Shown here one piece after another: positions 24,898 to 33,054 of a stretch of 42,063 bases of DNA. The notes beneath the pieces are model-generated. The model did no database searches, was not told the origin of the DNA, and saw only the letters and a program-made list of their open reading frames with translations. Numbering within the stretch: position 1 is the first letter of the stretch; each line of letters opens with the position of its first letter. The stretch comes from VRUE01 sp044867645 (lineage in GTDB: Bacteria; Actinomycetota; Thermoleophilia; Solirubrobacterales; 70-9). Both the position numbers and the translations under genes were made by a program. Location of the stretch: contig JBIOVI010000050.1 in the NCBI GenBank assembly GCA_044867645.1, positions 1 to 42,063 on the forward strand, given 5' to 3'.

Positions 24898-27084
24898 CTA
24901 AAGAGGAATTGGGTCGGAGGCGCCAGCGCCGAAGCGGCGATGGGCGGCGTCGAGCAGGGGGCCCAACTCGGATGCCTCGAGGGAATCGTGGCGCCGTAGC
25001 AAGGCCAGCACCTCGTCCCGTGCGGCAACCAGGAGGGGCGTTTCCTCGGGCAGCTCCGCCACGGCGAAGCGAGGAAGGCCGTGCTGTCGCGTGCCTAGCA
25101 CCTCGCCCTCGCCGCGCAGGCTGAGGTCCACCTCTGCGAGCTTGAAGCCGTCGCGCTCGCGCTCCACCGCCTTCAGCCGCCGCCGCGCCATCCCACCCGC
25201 ATCTTCAGGGAACAGCAGGCAGTGCGAGCGGTGGGCACCCCTGCCGACCCGCCCGCGCAACTGATGCAGCTGGGAGACGCCGTAGCGCTCCGCCCCCTCG
25301 ATCACCATCACGGTTGCGTTGGGCACGTCGATCCCGACCTCGATCACCGTGGTCGCGACCAGGACGTCGGTTTCGCCGCCGACGAAGGCCTCCATCGCCT
25401 CCGCCTTGCGGGTCGAGGGCATCTGTCCGTGGATGACGCCGACCGAGAAGCCACCCAGCTCCTCGCGCGCCAGCCGCGCCGCCTCCACCTCGGCCGCCTT
25501 CCCCTGCATTTTCTCCGACTCCTCGACCAGCGGACAGACGACATAGGCCTGCCGGCCCTCGCGCAGCTGCGCGCGAAGAAACTCATAGGCAACGGGACGA
25601 TCGTCCTCCTCGACCAGCCGGGTCTCTACCGGCTGGCGCCCTGCCGGCAGCTCGTGCAACGCGGTCGTGTCGAGGTCGCCGTAAGCGGTGAGGGAGAGCG
25701 TGCGCGGGATCGGCGTCGCGGTCATGTGGAGGACGTGGGGCACCATCCCCTCCACCCGCTTCTCGTCGAGCGCTCGACGTTGCTCGACCCCGAAGCGGTG
25801 CTGCTCGTCGACCACGCAGAGACCGAGGCGAGCGAAGCGGACCTTCGGATCGATCAACGCATGGGTTCCGACGACCAGCCCCAGCTCACCGCTGGCAAGG
25901 CGGTCGAGGGCTTCCCTGCGCCTGGGTGCCGACGTCGCGCCGGTCAACAGCGCGAACGGCGTCGCCTCTTCCGCCAGCAGCTTCCCCAGGGTGACCGCGT
26001 GCTGCTCGGCCAGCGTCTCCGTCGGCGCCATCAACACCGCCTGGAACCCTGCTTCCAGCGCCCGTAGCATCGAGTACAGCGCCACGACCGTCTTCCCCGA
26101 TCCCACCTCCCCCATCAGCAACCGCTGCATAGGCTCGCCCGAGTTCAGGTCGACATCGATCTCGTCGAAGGCACGCAGCTGATCCTTCGTGGGCTCGAAA
26201 GGCAGAGACTCGATCCACCTCGCCACTACCTCGCCCGGCTTGCCGAGCTTTGGTGCCGGCCTGGCAGTCCGGTGAGACTGCTTCCGCGTCGTGAGGAGGG
26301 CTTGGTAGAGGAACAGCTCTTCGAAGGCGAGCCGCCCCCGGGCCTGTTCAACGTCCCCCTCTCCCTCCGGAAAGTGCACTGCCTTAACGGCATCGGCGGC
26401 TCCCGCAAGTCCCCGACGCACTCGCAGCTCAACTGGCAGCGGCTCGAGCACGTTCCCAACCAGGCCGATCGCTTGCTCCATCCATTGGCGAATGCGCTGC
26501 GCTTTCAGCGCCTCGGTTGCCGGATGTACGGGAACAAGGCTTCCACCCGCGGGTGGCGGCGTAGGGGGTGGGTCCCCTGCGCCGACAGGACCCGCGGCTG
26601 AAAGCATCTCGTACTCGGACACTCGGAAACCGCGTTTGTCCCTCGACCCAGTGATCAGCAGGGACAAGCCAGGCGTCAGCTTCTTGGCCACCCAAGGCTG
26701 GTTGAACCAGGTAGCCCGAACCGTGCCGCTGTCATCGCCGACTTTCACCGAGAGGATCGAGAGGCCGCGGCGGCGGAAGCCGCTAGGTGCCCCGAGCACC
26801 TCGACGAGGACCGTCGCCCGCTCTTTCGGCTCCAGCGTCGCGACGGGAACAACCGTGCGATCGCGGTGGCTGTGTGGGAAGCGGAGCAGCAGATCGCCGA
26901 CGGTTCCGATACCGGCATCCGCGGCGGCTTCGGCGAGCCTGGGGCCGACTCCCCCCAAAACCTCGAGCGACACGTCGAGAGCGCTGGGCCTCGGCCAGTG
27001 AATCGGCGCACCCAGGAGCTGAGCCTTGGTCAGCTCGGACGCCCCGGCAAAGGAGCGCGCTACTGGGCCGCGAGCAGCCACCAC
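24898..27084 (-). CDS. recG: ATP-dependent DNA helicase RecG
   Basis: RecG reverses stalled forks and branch-migrates junctions. The wedge/OB domain (about 45-165) includes VGDLLLRFPHSHRDR. The helicase has Walker A LLMGEVGSGKTVVA, TETLAEQH, DEQHRFGVEQR (DExH type), MTATPIPRTL and the TRG-like VIEVGIDVPNATVM, ending QLHQLRGRVGRG. The 728-residue length is normal. Near residue 165 the linker before LVPVHPATE includes a short Gly/Pro-rich insert AGPVGAGDPPPTPPPAGG encoded by repeat family 1. The start is GTG 27084, overlapping the fakA-like gene by 25 nt; an internal GTG at 26973 is possible. Confidence 0.95.
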   Translation of the reverse strand: MVAARGPVARSFAGASELTKAQLLGAPIHWPRPSALDVSLEVLGGVGPRLAEAAADAGIGTVGDLLLRFPHSHRDRTVVPVATLEPKERATVLVEVLGAPSGFRRRGLSILSVKVGDDSGTVRATWFNQPWVAKKLTPGLSLLITGSRDKRGFRVSEYEMLSAAGPVGAGDPPPTPPPAGGSLVPVHPATEALKAQRIRQWMEQAIGLVGNVLEPLPVELRVRRGLAGAADAVKAVHFPEGEGDVEQARGRLAFEELFLYQALLTTRKQSHRTARPAPKLGKPGEVVARWIESLPFEPTKDQLRAFDEIDVDLNSGEPMQRLLMGEVGSGKTVVALYSMLRALEAGFQAVLMAPTETLAEQHAVTLGKLLAEEATPFALLTGATSAPRRREALDRLASGELGLVVGTHALIDPKVRFARLGLCVVDEQHRFGVEQRRALDEKRVEGMVPHVLHMTATPIPRTLSLTAYGDLDTTALHELPAGRQPVETRLVEEDDRPVAYEFLRAQLREGRQAYVVCPLVEESEKMQGKAAEVEAARLAREELGGFSVGVIHGQMPSTRKAEAMEAFVGGETDVLVATTVIEVGIDVPNATVMVIEGAERYGVSQLHQLRGRVGRGAHRSHCLLFPEDAGGMARRRLKAVERERDGFKLAEVDLSLRGEGEVLGTRQHGLPRFAVAELPEETPLLVAARDEVLALLRRHDSLEASELGPLLDAAHRRFGAGASDPIPL
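26548..26596 (-). repeat. Palindromic repeat family 1, copy in recG
   Basis: Arms CGCGGGT/ACCCGCG, spacers GGC and GACAGG, then a 10-bp inner stem (26558-26567 with 26574-26583, one wobble pair) and a 6-nt loop. It is in frame in recG, between the wedge domain and the helicase core, and encodes AGPV followed by a Pro-rich stretch. The reading frame relative to the repeat is the same as in rplS. Confidence 0.8.
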
Positions 27085-28691
27085 CAGCTCGGCTGACCCC
27101 CCTCGTGGGTCTCAACCTCGACCCCATCGGGGACGTGGGTGTCGATCTCCTCGAGCGGGATCGGGGCGTCCTTGCCGGCCAGCACAGTGACGATCTCGAC
27201 TCCCTCGGCAAGGCGCTCGATCGTGGTCGCCAGGGACGAGCCGGCACCGCCCCAGGCGACGATCTCCTCGCCGACAAAGCCGACGGCGTCGCCCTTGCGG
27301 AAGCGCCCCTGGGCGTCGTCCCGGGCGGCGGGCGCCACCCCGCCGGTGACGATTCCTTCCAGGGCTGCCGCGAGCCGCTCGGCGTTCTCCTCCACCGATG
27401 CGTCGGGCTCCAGCTCGATCAGGGCCAACAGCCCGGCCTGTTGAGAGGTTGCGGCGACGACCCGGGCCGGCTTCTCTGAAAGCTCGCAGGCCCGCTCGGC
27501 CGCCATGATCACGTTCGAGGAGCTGGGCAGAACCAGAACCTCCTCCGCCGGCACCTCGTGGATCCCCGCCAGCAGCTCGTAGGTCGAGGGGTTGAGGGTC
27601 TCGCCGCCGGGCACCACATGCGCGCCGAGCTCGGCGAAGAGCCGCTCCAAGCCCTCCCCCGCCGCGACCGCGAGGGCTCCCGTTCGCCCCCCCTCCAGCC
27701 GCGCCCGCCGCTCCGCGATCTGCTCCCGCATATCGGCGACGTCGAGGTTGGTAACACGGCCGGCCCCCTCGAATAGCGCCACCGCTGTTTCCGGCTCATC
27801 GGTGTGAACGTGGACCTTGAGCGTCGTTTCGTCGCCGACCACTAATACCGAGTCCCCCAGGCCCTCCAAATGGGGAAGGAAGTCGCGGGCGGCAAGGTCG
27901 GTGCCGGAGACGATGAAGTTGGTGCAGTAGCGGTAGCGGCTGTCCTCATGGTGGGGACGGCTGAGCGGCGGCGCCTCGTGGTGTGAGATCTCCGGAATCG
28001 CGGCGCCGTCGCCCCGCAGCCCGGCGACGACACCAGCGAGGATCAGCACCAAGCCGTAGCCACCGGCGTCGACGACGCCTGACTCGCGCAGCACGTCCAG
28101 CTGCTCGGGGGTCCGCTCGACCGCCTTCTGACCGTCGGCTATCGCCTTCTCCAGCACCTCGGCCAGGACCGCGTCCTGCTGCTCGTCGCTGACCCCCTGA
28201 CCCAGGCGCTGCTTGTCCGCCTCCAGATGGGCGAGCTGGCGGGCGATCGAGTGCGCCATCTCGCGGAAGACCGTCAGCATCGTCCCCTCGGCCGGGTCGC
28301 GGACCGAGGCGTAGGCGGCGTCGGCGGCGCTGGCGAAGGCGGAGGCGACAAGGACCGGGTCGACCAGCTCACCGGGGCGGCTCGCCAGCTCCTCGGCCGC
28401 ACCGCGGACGATCTGGCTCAGGATCACGCCCGAGTTCCCCCGCGCCCCCATCAGCGCCGCCCTGGCCAGCGCCTGGACCAGCCGCGTCCTGCCCACCTCG
28501 TCGACCTCGAGCCCGTCGAGCCGGTCGAGCTCCTCCATCACGGCGCGCATGGTCATCGCCATGTTGTCGCCGGTATCGCCGTCGGCAACGGGGAAGACGT
28601 TGAGGTCGTTGACCTCTTGACGACGCTCCTCGAGGTGGGCGTAAGCAGACGTGACGACGCGCCGGAAGCGCGCGATCGAGGGATCGGGCAT
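27060..28691 (-). CDS. fakA: DAK2-domain protein, FakA/YloV-like (fatty acid kinase type)
   Basis: The 543-residue protein has an N-terminal DAK2 nucleotide-binding domain (about 1-200) with NVFPVADGDTGDNMAMTM and GARGNSGVILSQIVRG, then a middle domain and a C-terminal domain (about 330-543) typical of YloV. In firmicutes FakA phosphorylates fatty acids bound to FakB (DegV-like). No DegV gene is in the window. The usual upstream partner yloU (Asp23) is missing. It is followed by recG with overlap, a widely conserved pair. ATG 28691 begins MPDPSIARFRRVV. Kinase function is inferred. Confidence 0.88.
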   Translation of the reverse strand: MPDPSIARFRRVVTSAYAHLEERRQEVNDLNVFPVADGDTGDNMAMTMRAVMEELDRLDGLEVDEVGRTRLVQALARAALMGARGNSGVILSQIVRGAAEELASRPGELVDPVLVASAFASAADAAYASVRDPAEGTMLTVFREMAHSIARQLAHLEADKQRLGQGVSDEQQDAVLAEVLEKAIADGQKAVERTPEQLDVLRESGVVDAGGYGLVLILAGVVAGLRGDGAAIPEISHHEAPPLSRPHHEDSRYRYCTNFIVSGTDLAARDFLPHLEGLGDSVLVVGDETTLKVHVHTDEPETAVALFEGAGRVTNLDVADMREQIAERRARLEGGRTGALAVAAGEGLERLFAELGAHVVPGGETLNPSTYELLAGIHEVPAEEVLVLPSSSNVIMAAERACELSEKPARVVAATSQQAGLLALIELEPDASVEENAERLAAALEGIVTGGVAPAARDDAQGRFRKGDAVGFVGEEIVAWGGAGSSLATTIERLAEGVEIVTVLAGKDAPIPLEEIDTHVPDGVEVETHEGGQPSWWWLLAAQ

Positions 28692-28769
28692 CGGTCCAGA
28701 ATCTAGCTGCCGCGGGCGGATGCCCCCGGGGCGGGCCGACCGGTCGAGCTCGCTGCGGTGCGGCGCTCG

Positions 28770-29082
28770 ATGCGACGCTTTGCCAGCTGGTGCACCGGGC
28801 ACCGCAAGACCGCGATCCTTAGCTGGCGGCGCTGCTGCTGATGCGACCGATGCAGTTACGCGCGGCATCATCAAACTCTTCGGTCTTGGCCTCGCGGCGG
28901 CCGTCTTCATCGATGCCGTGATCGTCCGCTCGGTCCTGGTGCCCGCGGTCATGCAACTGTTCGGCGAGCGGGCCTGGTGGCTACCGGCCTGGCTCGACCG
29001 CATCCTGCCGCGCCTCCACGTCAAGCCCGCCGAGGGCGATCCGTCGCCGACGGGCGAGCATCCGCTCGTCGAGAGCGCCTGA
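28770..29082 (+). pseudogene. Decayed MMPL/RND transporter, internal deletion remnant
   Basis: Two ends of an MMPL-family transporter survive in different frames. At 28770 an ATG reads MRRFASWCTGHRKTAILSW, the usual cytoplasmic start and first helix of MMPL proteins, then shifts frame and stops within a few codons. From about 28855 another frame reads GIIKLFGLGLAAAVFIDAV, then RSVLVPAVMQLFGERAWWLP and WLDRILPRL, the last transmembrane helix and C-terminus. About 600-700 residues in between are missing. The remnant lies in the 429-nt gap between fakA and the DCC gene. No other gene is evident in that gap. Confidence 0.75.
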
Positions 29083-29120
29083 GTCCGAGCAGACGACGCA
29101 ACTCGGCGCGATGGCTCGGG

Positions 29121-29534
29121 CTACGCCGCCGGGCGGTTTCGATCCGCGGCGGCAACCGCGCAGGCGGGCGTGCTTCCAGGCAGCCGGTACCGGTTGTCCG
29201 CGACCAGCCGGTAGGCCTTCGCCGCGATCCACGAGACCCCCGGCAGCAGGATCATGCGGCCGATGACCTTCCAGATCCGCCCGGCGGTGCTCAGGATCGC
29301 GGCGATCGCCTCGTGTCCCGAGCGGACCGTGCCGTCGATCTGAACCCACTGCACGGCATCGGCCGCCTGCTCCTCGGTTATTCCCAACTCAGCCAGATCG
29401 GTGAGCTGCCAGGCGACGATCTCCGCATCCGGCTCGATCCTCTCCAAGACGCGAGCACAGCTCGTGCAGAACCCGCAGTCCCCGTCGTAGACAAGCACCG
29501 GCCTGCGGCTGTCGACGCGCGCGATGATGTACAC
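29121..29534 (-). CDS. DCC-family thiol-disulfide oxidoreductase-like protein (DUF393, YuxK)
   Basis: The family motif VLVYDGDCGFCTSCA is at the N-terminus; Asp and the Cys pairs are the presumed redox or metal site. The rest is alpha/beta with a hydrophobic C-terminal helix (MILLPGVSWIAAKAY). GTG 29534 (137 residues) is nearest the usual length; a GTG at 29498 just before VLVYDGD is possible, while a longer reading would run far into the divergent gene. Function is unproven for the family. It starts 3 nt from the start of the DUF2867 gene on the other strand. Confidence 0.8.
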   Translation of the reverse strand: MYIIARVDSRRPVLVYDGDCGFCTSCARVLERIEPDAEIVAWQLTDLAELGITEEQAADAVQWVQIDGTVRSGHEAIAAILSTAGRIWKVIGRMILLPGVSWIAAKAYRLVADNRYRLPGSTPACAVAAADRNRPAA

Positions 29535-29537
29535 AGC

Positions 29538-30164
29538 ATGAGGCTTCCAAACGCGGCACACGAATCTCGCCCATGGCGTATTCGCGAAATCGTGCCGGAC
29601 TTCACCCTGGAGGATGTCTGGGCCCTGCCCGTACACGGTGGCGCCGAGGACTTCCAAACGCTGCTCGAGCTGATGGTTTCCTCCAATCCTGCCAGCGCTG
29701 GGTCCCTCCCCACTCGCGTCCTGTGGCGCGCTCGCGATCGCCTCGGCGGTTGGTTCGACCTCGGCCGGATTTCGACCCCGACCGAGAGTGGCGGGGACGG
29801 TGCCGTGGGCAAACTGCCGATCCCCAGCACGAACGAAACCTCGCTCGCCGAGCGGCTACCAGACGATCTGCGCGACACGGCGGCGGATCTGGATTTCGAC
29901 TCCCTGCCTTTCGCGCCTCTCTATCGCACCGATGTCGAATTCGCCGCCGAGCTGTCGAACCAGACCGTGCATGCCGTGATGCACCTGGCCTGGGTCGATC
30001 GGGGCGAAGGCCGCTACCAGGGGCAGATGGCCGTATACGTCAAGCCACGCGGCCGCTTCGGCAAGGGATACATGGCGCTGATCAAACCCTTCCGATACTG
30101 GATTGTCTACCCGGCACTAATGCGACAGATCGAACGAACCTGGAATACACGCGCCCCCCAGTAG
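29538..30164 (+). CDS. DUF2867-like protein
   Basis: The 208-residue protein starts MRLPNAAHESRPWRI, followed by the VPDFTLEDVWALP block typical of DUF2867. A stretch RTDVEFAAELSNQTVHAVMHL and GQMAVYVKPRG, with a final IKPFRYWIVYPALMRQIER, matches the family, whose members resemble START/polyketide-cyclase folds. No catalytic residues can be named. ATG 29538 is chosen because homologous sequence begins there; its frame stays open upstream to 28977 without similarity. Biological role is unknown. Confidence 0.75.
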   Translation: MRLPNAAHESRPWRIREIVPDFTLEDVWALPVHGGAEDFQTLLELMVSSNPASAGSLPTRVLWRARDRLGGWFDLGRISTPTESGGDGAVGKLPIPSTNETSLAERLPDDLRDTAADLDFDSLPFAPLYRTDVEFAAELSNQTVHAVMHLAWVDRGEGRYQGQMAVYVKPRGRFGKGYMALIKPFRYWIVYPALMRQIERTWNTRAPQ

Positions 30165-30222
30165 GCCACATTCCACAGGAGGCCGCGTTCTTTCAGCTTC
30201 GTCTAACGACGGCACTCGGTGT

Positions 30223-30369
30223 GGAGGGACCTGGTTGTCCTCCAGGCGAATGTGGCCGAAGGCCGCGATATGCAATCTGATGTCGCGCGGCGTCAGCCGC
30301 GCTGAAGATTCGGCGCTAAGCGCGAAGCGCGTGCGCCTAAATTCGATTGGAGGACAACCAGGTCCCTCC
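30223..30369. repeat. 147-nt element with perfect 22-bp terminal inverted repeats
   Basis: Arms 30223-30244 and 30348-30369 are perfectly complementary over 22 bp; a further CGAAT/ATTCG pair continues the stem after a 2x2 loop. Inside are GGCC/GGCC with a GAA loop, a 7-bp GCGCGGC/GCCGCGC hairpin and a GGCGC/GCGCC-type hairpin, giving a multi-branched fold. It fills much of the 221-nt gap between DUF2867 (plus) and rpmB (minus), 16 nt beyond the rpmB stop. No transposase or target duplication is seen. Confidence 0.75.
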
Positions 30370-30385
30370 CCGGGGAGCGGGGCCG

Positions 30386-30577
30386 TCAGGCGGCCTTGGT
30401 GACCTTGTTCGCCTTGAGGCACCGCGTGCAGACGTAAGTGCGCAGCTTGCGGCCCCTCTCTTCGATCCTGACCTTCTGCAGATTCGGGTCGAAGCGCCGC
30501 TTGGTGGCGACCATCGAGTGGCTGCGGGACTGGCCGAACGCCGGTCCCTTGCCGCAGCTGTGGCATACCTTGGCCAT
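30386..30577 (-). CDS. rpmB: 50S ribosomal protein L28
   Basis: A 63-residue L28. The start MAKVCHSCGKGPAFGQSRSH and NLQKVRI, then LRTYVCTRCLKANKV. The two Cys pairs (CHSC, CTRC) mark the zinc-binding form. It lies 26 nt downstream of ribH and may be the last gene of the riboflavin operon, whereas fakA, its usual neighbour, is 2 kb away beyond inserted genes. ATG 30577. Confidence 0.95.
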   Translation of the reverse strand: MAKVCHSCGKGPAFGQSRSHSMVATKRRFDPNLQKVRIEERGRKLRTYVCTRCLKANKVTKAA

Positions 30578-30603
30578 CGGGTCGGAGATGGTACAGGTCG
30601 CTG

Positions 30604-31122
30604 CTACCCGTCGTGGAGCCGCCAGCGGTACGGGTTGACCTGCCTTTTCAGCAAGGCCATGCGGGCGACGGTAAGCGCCGCGTTGCGACCCTGGTCGCGC
30701 TTGTCGCCGTTGGCGCGGGCGAGAGCCTGCTCCATCGTGTCGCAGGTGATCACACCGAAGGCACAAGGCACGCCGGTCTCCAGCTGCACTTCCTGAATGC
30801 CTCGAGCGGCCTCCGCACAGACGAAGTCATAGTGGTCGGTCTCGCCGCGGATGACGACGCCGAGGCAGGCGACACCGGCGTAGCGGCCGGTGGTTGCGTG
30901 GAGCTTGGCGGCGAAGGGGAGCTCGTAGGCACCGGGGACGGATATCTCGCTCACCGACGCGGACGCGACACCAGCCGCCTCGAAACCCGCGCGGGCGCCA
31001 CTCAGCAGCCGCTCCGCCAGGTCCTCGTAGAAGCGGCCGACGCAGACGGCGAACCCGAGGGCGGCGAGGGTGGCCCGCTCCTCCTCGCCGAAGCTCTCGA
31101 GGAAAGCAGGCGACTCACTCAT
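30604..31122 (-). CDS. ribH: 6,7-dimethyl-8-ribityllumazine synthase
   Basis: RibH condenses the ribitylamino-uracil with dihydroxybutanone phosphate. The 172-residue protein includes VGRFYEDLAERLLSGA, the substrate pocket EISVPGAYELP, CLGVVIRGETDHYDFV with the catalytic His, and GVITCDTMEQALARA. It is about 15-20 residues longer than typical, from the N-terminal MSESPAFLESFGEEERATL. ATG 31122 overlaps ribBA by 8 nt. Confidence 0.95.
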   Translation of the reverse strand: MSESPAFLESFGEEERATLAALGFAVCVGRFYEDLAERLLSGARAGFEAAGVASASVSEISVPGAYELPFAAKLHATTGRYAGVACLGVVIRGETDHYDFVCAEAARGIQEVQLETGVPCAFGVITCDTMEQALARANGDKRDQGRNAALTVARMALLKRQVNPYRWRLHDG

Positions 31123-32452
31123 CCGCCTGCCCGCTCTCGCCCCCGGCGTCGCGCTCCTCCTCGTCGTGGATCATCTCCTCGTCGAGGGCGAGGCCCTGGT
31201 GATGGAGGATGTGACCCATCTTGTCGCGCTTCGCCCGCAGGTACTCCTCGTTGTGGGAGTTGGGCGCTGCTTCGATCGGCACCTGCTCGCTTACCGAGAG
31301 CCCGTAGCCCTCGAGGCCGTGGATCTTCTTCGGGTTGTTGGTGAGGATGCGGATGCTGGTCAGGCCGAGGTCGACCAGGATCTGAGCGCCGATCCCGTAG
31401 TCGCGCAGGTCCGCCGGCAAGCCCAGTTTCAAGTTGGCCTCGACCGTATCGGCCCCCTCCTCCTGCAGCTTGTAGGCGCGTAGCTTGTTGAGCAGGCCGA
31501 TCCCGCGCCCCTCCTGAGAGAGGTAGAGGAGAACGCCCTGGCCCTCCTGCTCGATCATCGCCAGCGCCGACGCCAGCTGTTCGCCGCAGTCGCAGCGCAT
31601 GCTGTGAAAGACGTCGCCGGTCAGGCACTCGCTATGGACGCGGACCAGCACGTCCTCGACCCCGTCGACCTCGCCCTTGACCATCGCCACGTGGTGTTTG
31701 TCGTCGACCAGCGAGCGGTAGCCGACCGCGGTGAAGTCGCCAAAGGCCGTGGGCAGCGCCGTCGAGACGACCCGCTCGACCAGCTTCTCGGTGCGACGCC
31801 GATAGGCGATCAGGTCGGCGACCGTGATCATCTTCAGTCCGTGGCGCTTGCAGTATGGGATCAGGTCGGGCACCCGGGCCATCGTCCCGTCCTCGTTCAT
31901 CACCTCGCAGATCACCCCGGCTGGGTTGAGACCCGCGAGCCGCGCCAGGTCGACCGCCGCCTCGGTCTGCCCCGTCCGCTCCAGCACCCCGCCGGGTTTC
32001 GCCTTGAGCGGGAAGACGTGGCCAGGTTGGACCAGGTCGCGAGGGCTCGCGCCGGGGTCGACCGCAACCTGAATCGTGTGCGCACGGTCGGCCGCCGAGA
32101 TCCCGGTCGTGACCCCGTCCCTGGCCTCGATCGCGACCGTGAAGGCGGTCTGCAGCGGCGTCTCGTTCTTGGCCGCCATCAGATCGAGGCCGAGCTCGTC
32201 GCAGCGGTCGGGCGTCAGCGCCAGGCAGATCAGCCCGCGCGCCTCCTTGGCCATGAAGTTGACAGCCTCGGGAGTGGCGAACTGAGCCGCCATCGTCAGG
32301 TCGCCCTCGTTCTCGCGGTCCTCGTCGTCGCAGACGACGACCATGCGGCCCTGTCGAATCTCCTCGATCGCCTCCTTGATCGTCGCGAACGGGCTCTCCC
32401 CCGTCTCCTGCCCGGAACCCTCTTTTCTCTGCGTCTCCGTCATCTGGCTCAC
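31115..32452 (-). CDS. ribBA: Bifunctional DHBP synthase / GTP cyclohydrolase II
   Basis: The N-terminal half (about 20-230) is DHBP synthase, with DDEDRENEGDLTMAA, GHVFPLKAKPGGVLERTG and PAGVICEVMNEDGTMAR. The C-terminal half is GTP cyclohydrolase II with the zinc site SECLTGDVFHSMRCDCG, YLSQEGRGIGLLNKL and LTNNPKKI. Both activities feed riboflavin synthesis. A 30-residue acidic tail follows the GCH II domain. GTG 32452 overlaps the ribE stop (GTGA); ATG 32443 is an alternative start. About 445 residues, a normal fusion length. Confidence 0.96.
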   Translation of the reverse strand: MSQMTETQRKEGSGQETGESPFATIKEAIEEIRQGRMVVVCDDEDRENEGDLTMAAQFATPEAVNFMAKEARGLICLALTPDRCDELGLDLMAAKNETPLQTAFTVAIEARDGVTTGISAADRAHTIQVAVDPGASPRDLVQPGHVFPLKAKPGGVLERTGQTEAAVDLARLAGLNPAGVICEVMNEDGTMARVPDLIPYCKRHGLKMITVADLIAYRRRTEKLVERVVSTALPTAFGDFTAVGYRSLVDDKHHVAMVKGEVDGVEDVLVRVHSECLTGDVFHSMRCDCGEQLASALAMIEQEGQGVLLYLSQEGRGIGLLNKLRAYKLQEEGADTVEANLKLGLPADLRDYGIGAQILVDLGLTSIRILTNNPKKIHGLEGYGLSVSEQVPIEAAPNSHNEEYLRAKRDKMGHILHHQGLALDEEMIHDEEERDAGGESGQADE

Positions 32453-33054
32453 GCCTGCTCCTTTCCGGCCAATGGTCCCATGATCCGCTCCACGTACTTT
32501 GCGATCACGTCGCACTCGACGTTGATCTTGCGCCCGGGCTCGAACTCGCTCAGCGTCGTCCGTTCCAGCGTCTCCGGGATCAGCGAGACCTCGAACCAGT
32601 CCATCCCCACCCCGGCGACAGTCAGGCTGACACCGTCCAGGACAATCGACCCTCTCTCGATCACGTAGCGCATCAGCTCGGGCGCCAGGCCAACCCGAAC
32701 CCGCCTCGCCAAGCCGTCCTCCGCGGTCAAGATGACCTCCCCCACGCCGTCGACATGACCTTGGACGATGTGCCCGTCGAGCCGATCGGACGCTCGCATC
32801 GCCGGCTCGATATTGACCCGGCTGCCGCTCTCGAGCTGATCGAGCGCGGTGACCTTCAGCGTCTGGTTCATGACGTCGGTGGTGAAGTGGTCGAACCCTG
32901 GGCTCTTCGCCGTCAGACAGACGCCGTTCACCGCGACTGACCCACCGGGGGCCAGATATTCGGAGAGCACGGTTGAAATCCTCAATTCGGCGCCGTCCGC
33001 CCAAACATCAGCAGACGCCACGGTGCCCACATCCCTGACCAGTCCAGTGAACAT
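32449..33054 (-). CDS. ribE: Riboflavin synthase alpha subunit
   Basis: RibE dismutates two lumazines to riboflavin. The 201-residue protein begins MFTGLVRDVG and consists of two similar beta-barrel repeats (about 1-95 and 96-190), each with a conserved VNGVCLT or LDGVSLTV block. GHVDGVGEV marks the second repeat. ATG 33054 overlaps the ribD stop (TGATG). Two GTG codons just upstream are ignored because the family begins at MFTG. Confidence 0.95.
   Translation of the reverse strand: MFTGLVRDVGTVASADVWADGAELRISTVLSEYLAPGGSVAVNGVCLTAKSPGFDHFTTDVMNQTLKVTALDQLESGSRVNIEPAMRASDRLDGHIVQGHVDGVGEVILTAEDGLARRVRVGLAPELMRYVIERGSIVLDGVSLTVAGVGMDWFEVSLIPETLERTTLSEFEPGRKINVECDVIAKYVERIMGPLAGKEQA

Noticed and set aside
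28651..29082. Intact 143-residue membrane protein
   Set aside because: Only the last 75 residues resemble MMPL; the first part overlaps fakA and is out of frame, so a pseudogene is the better reading.
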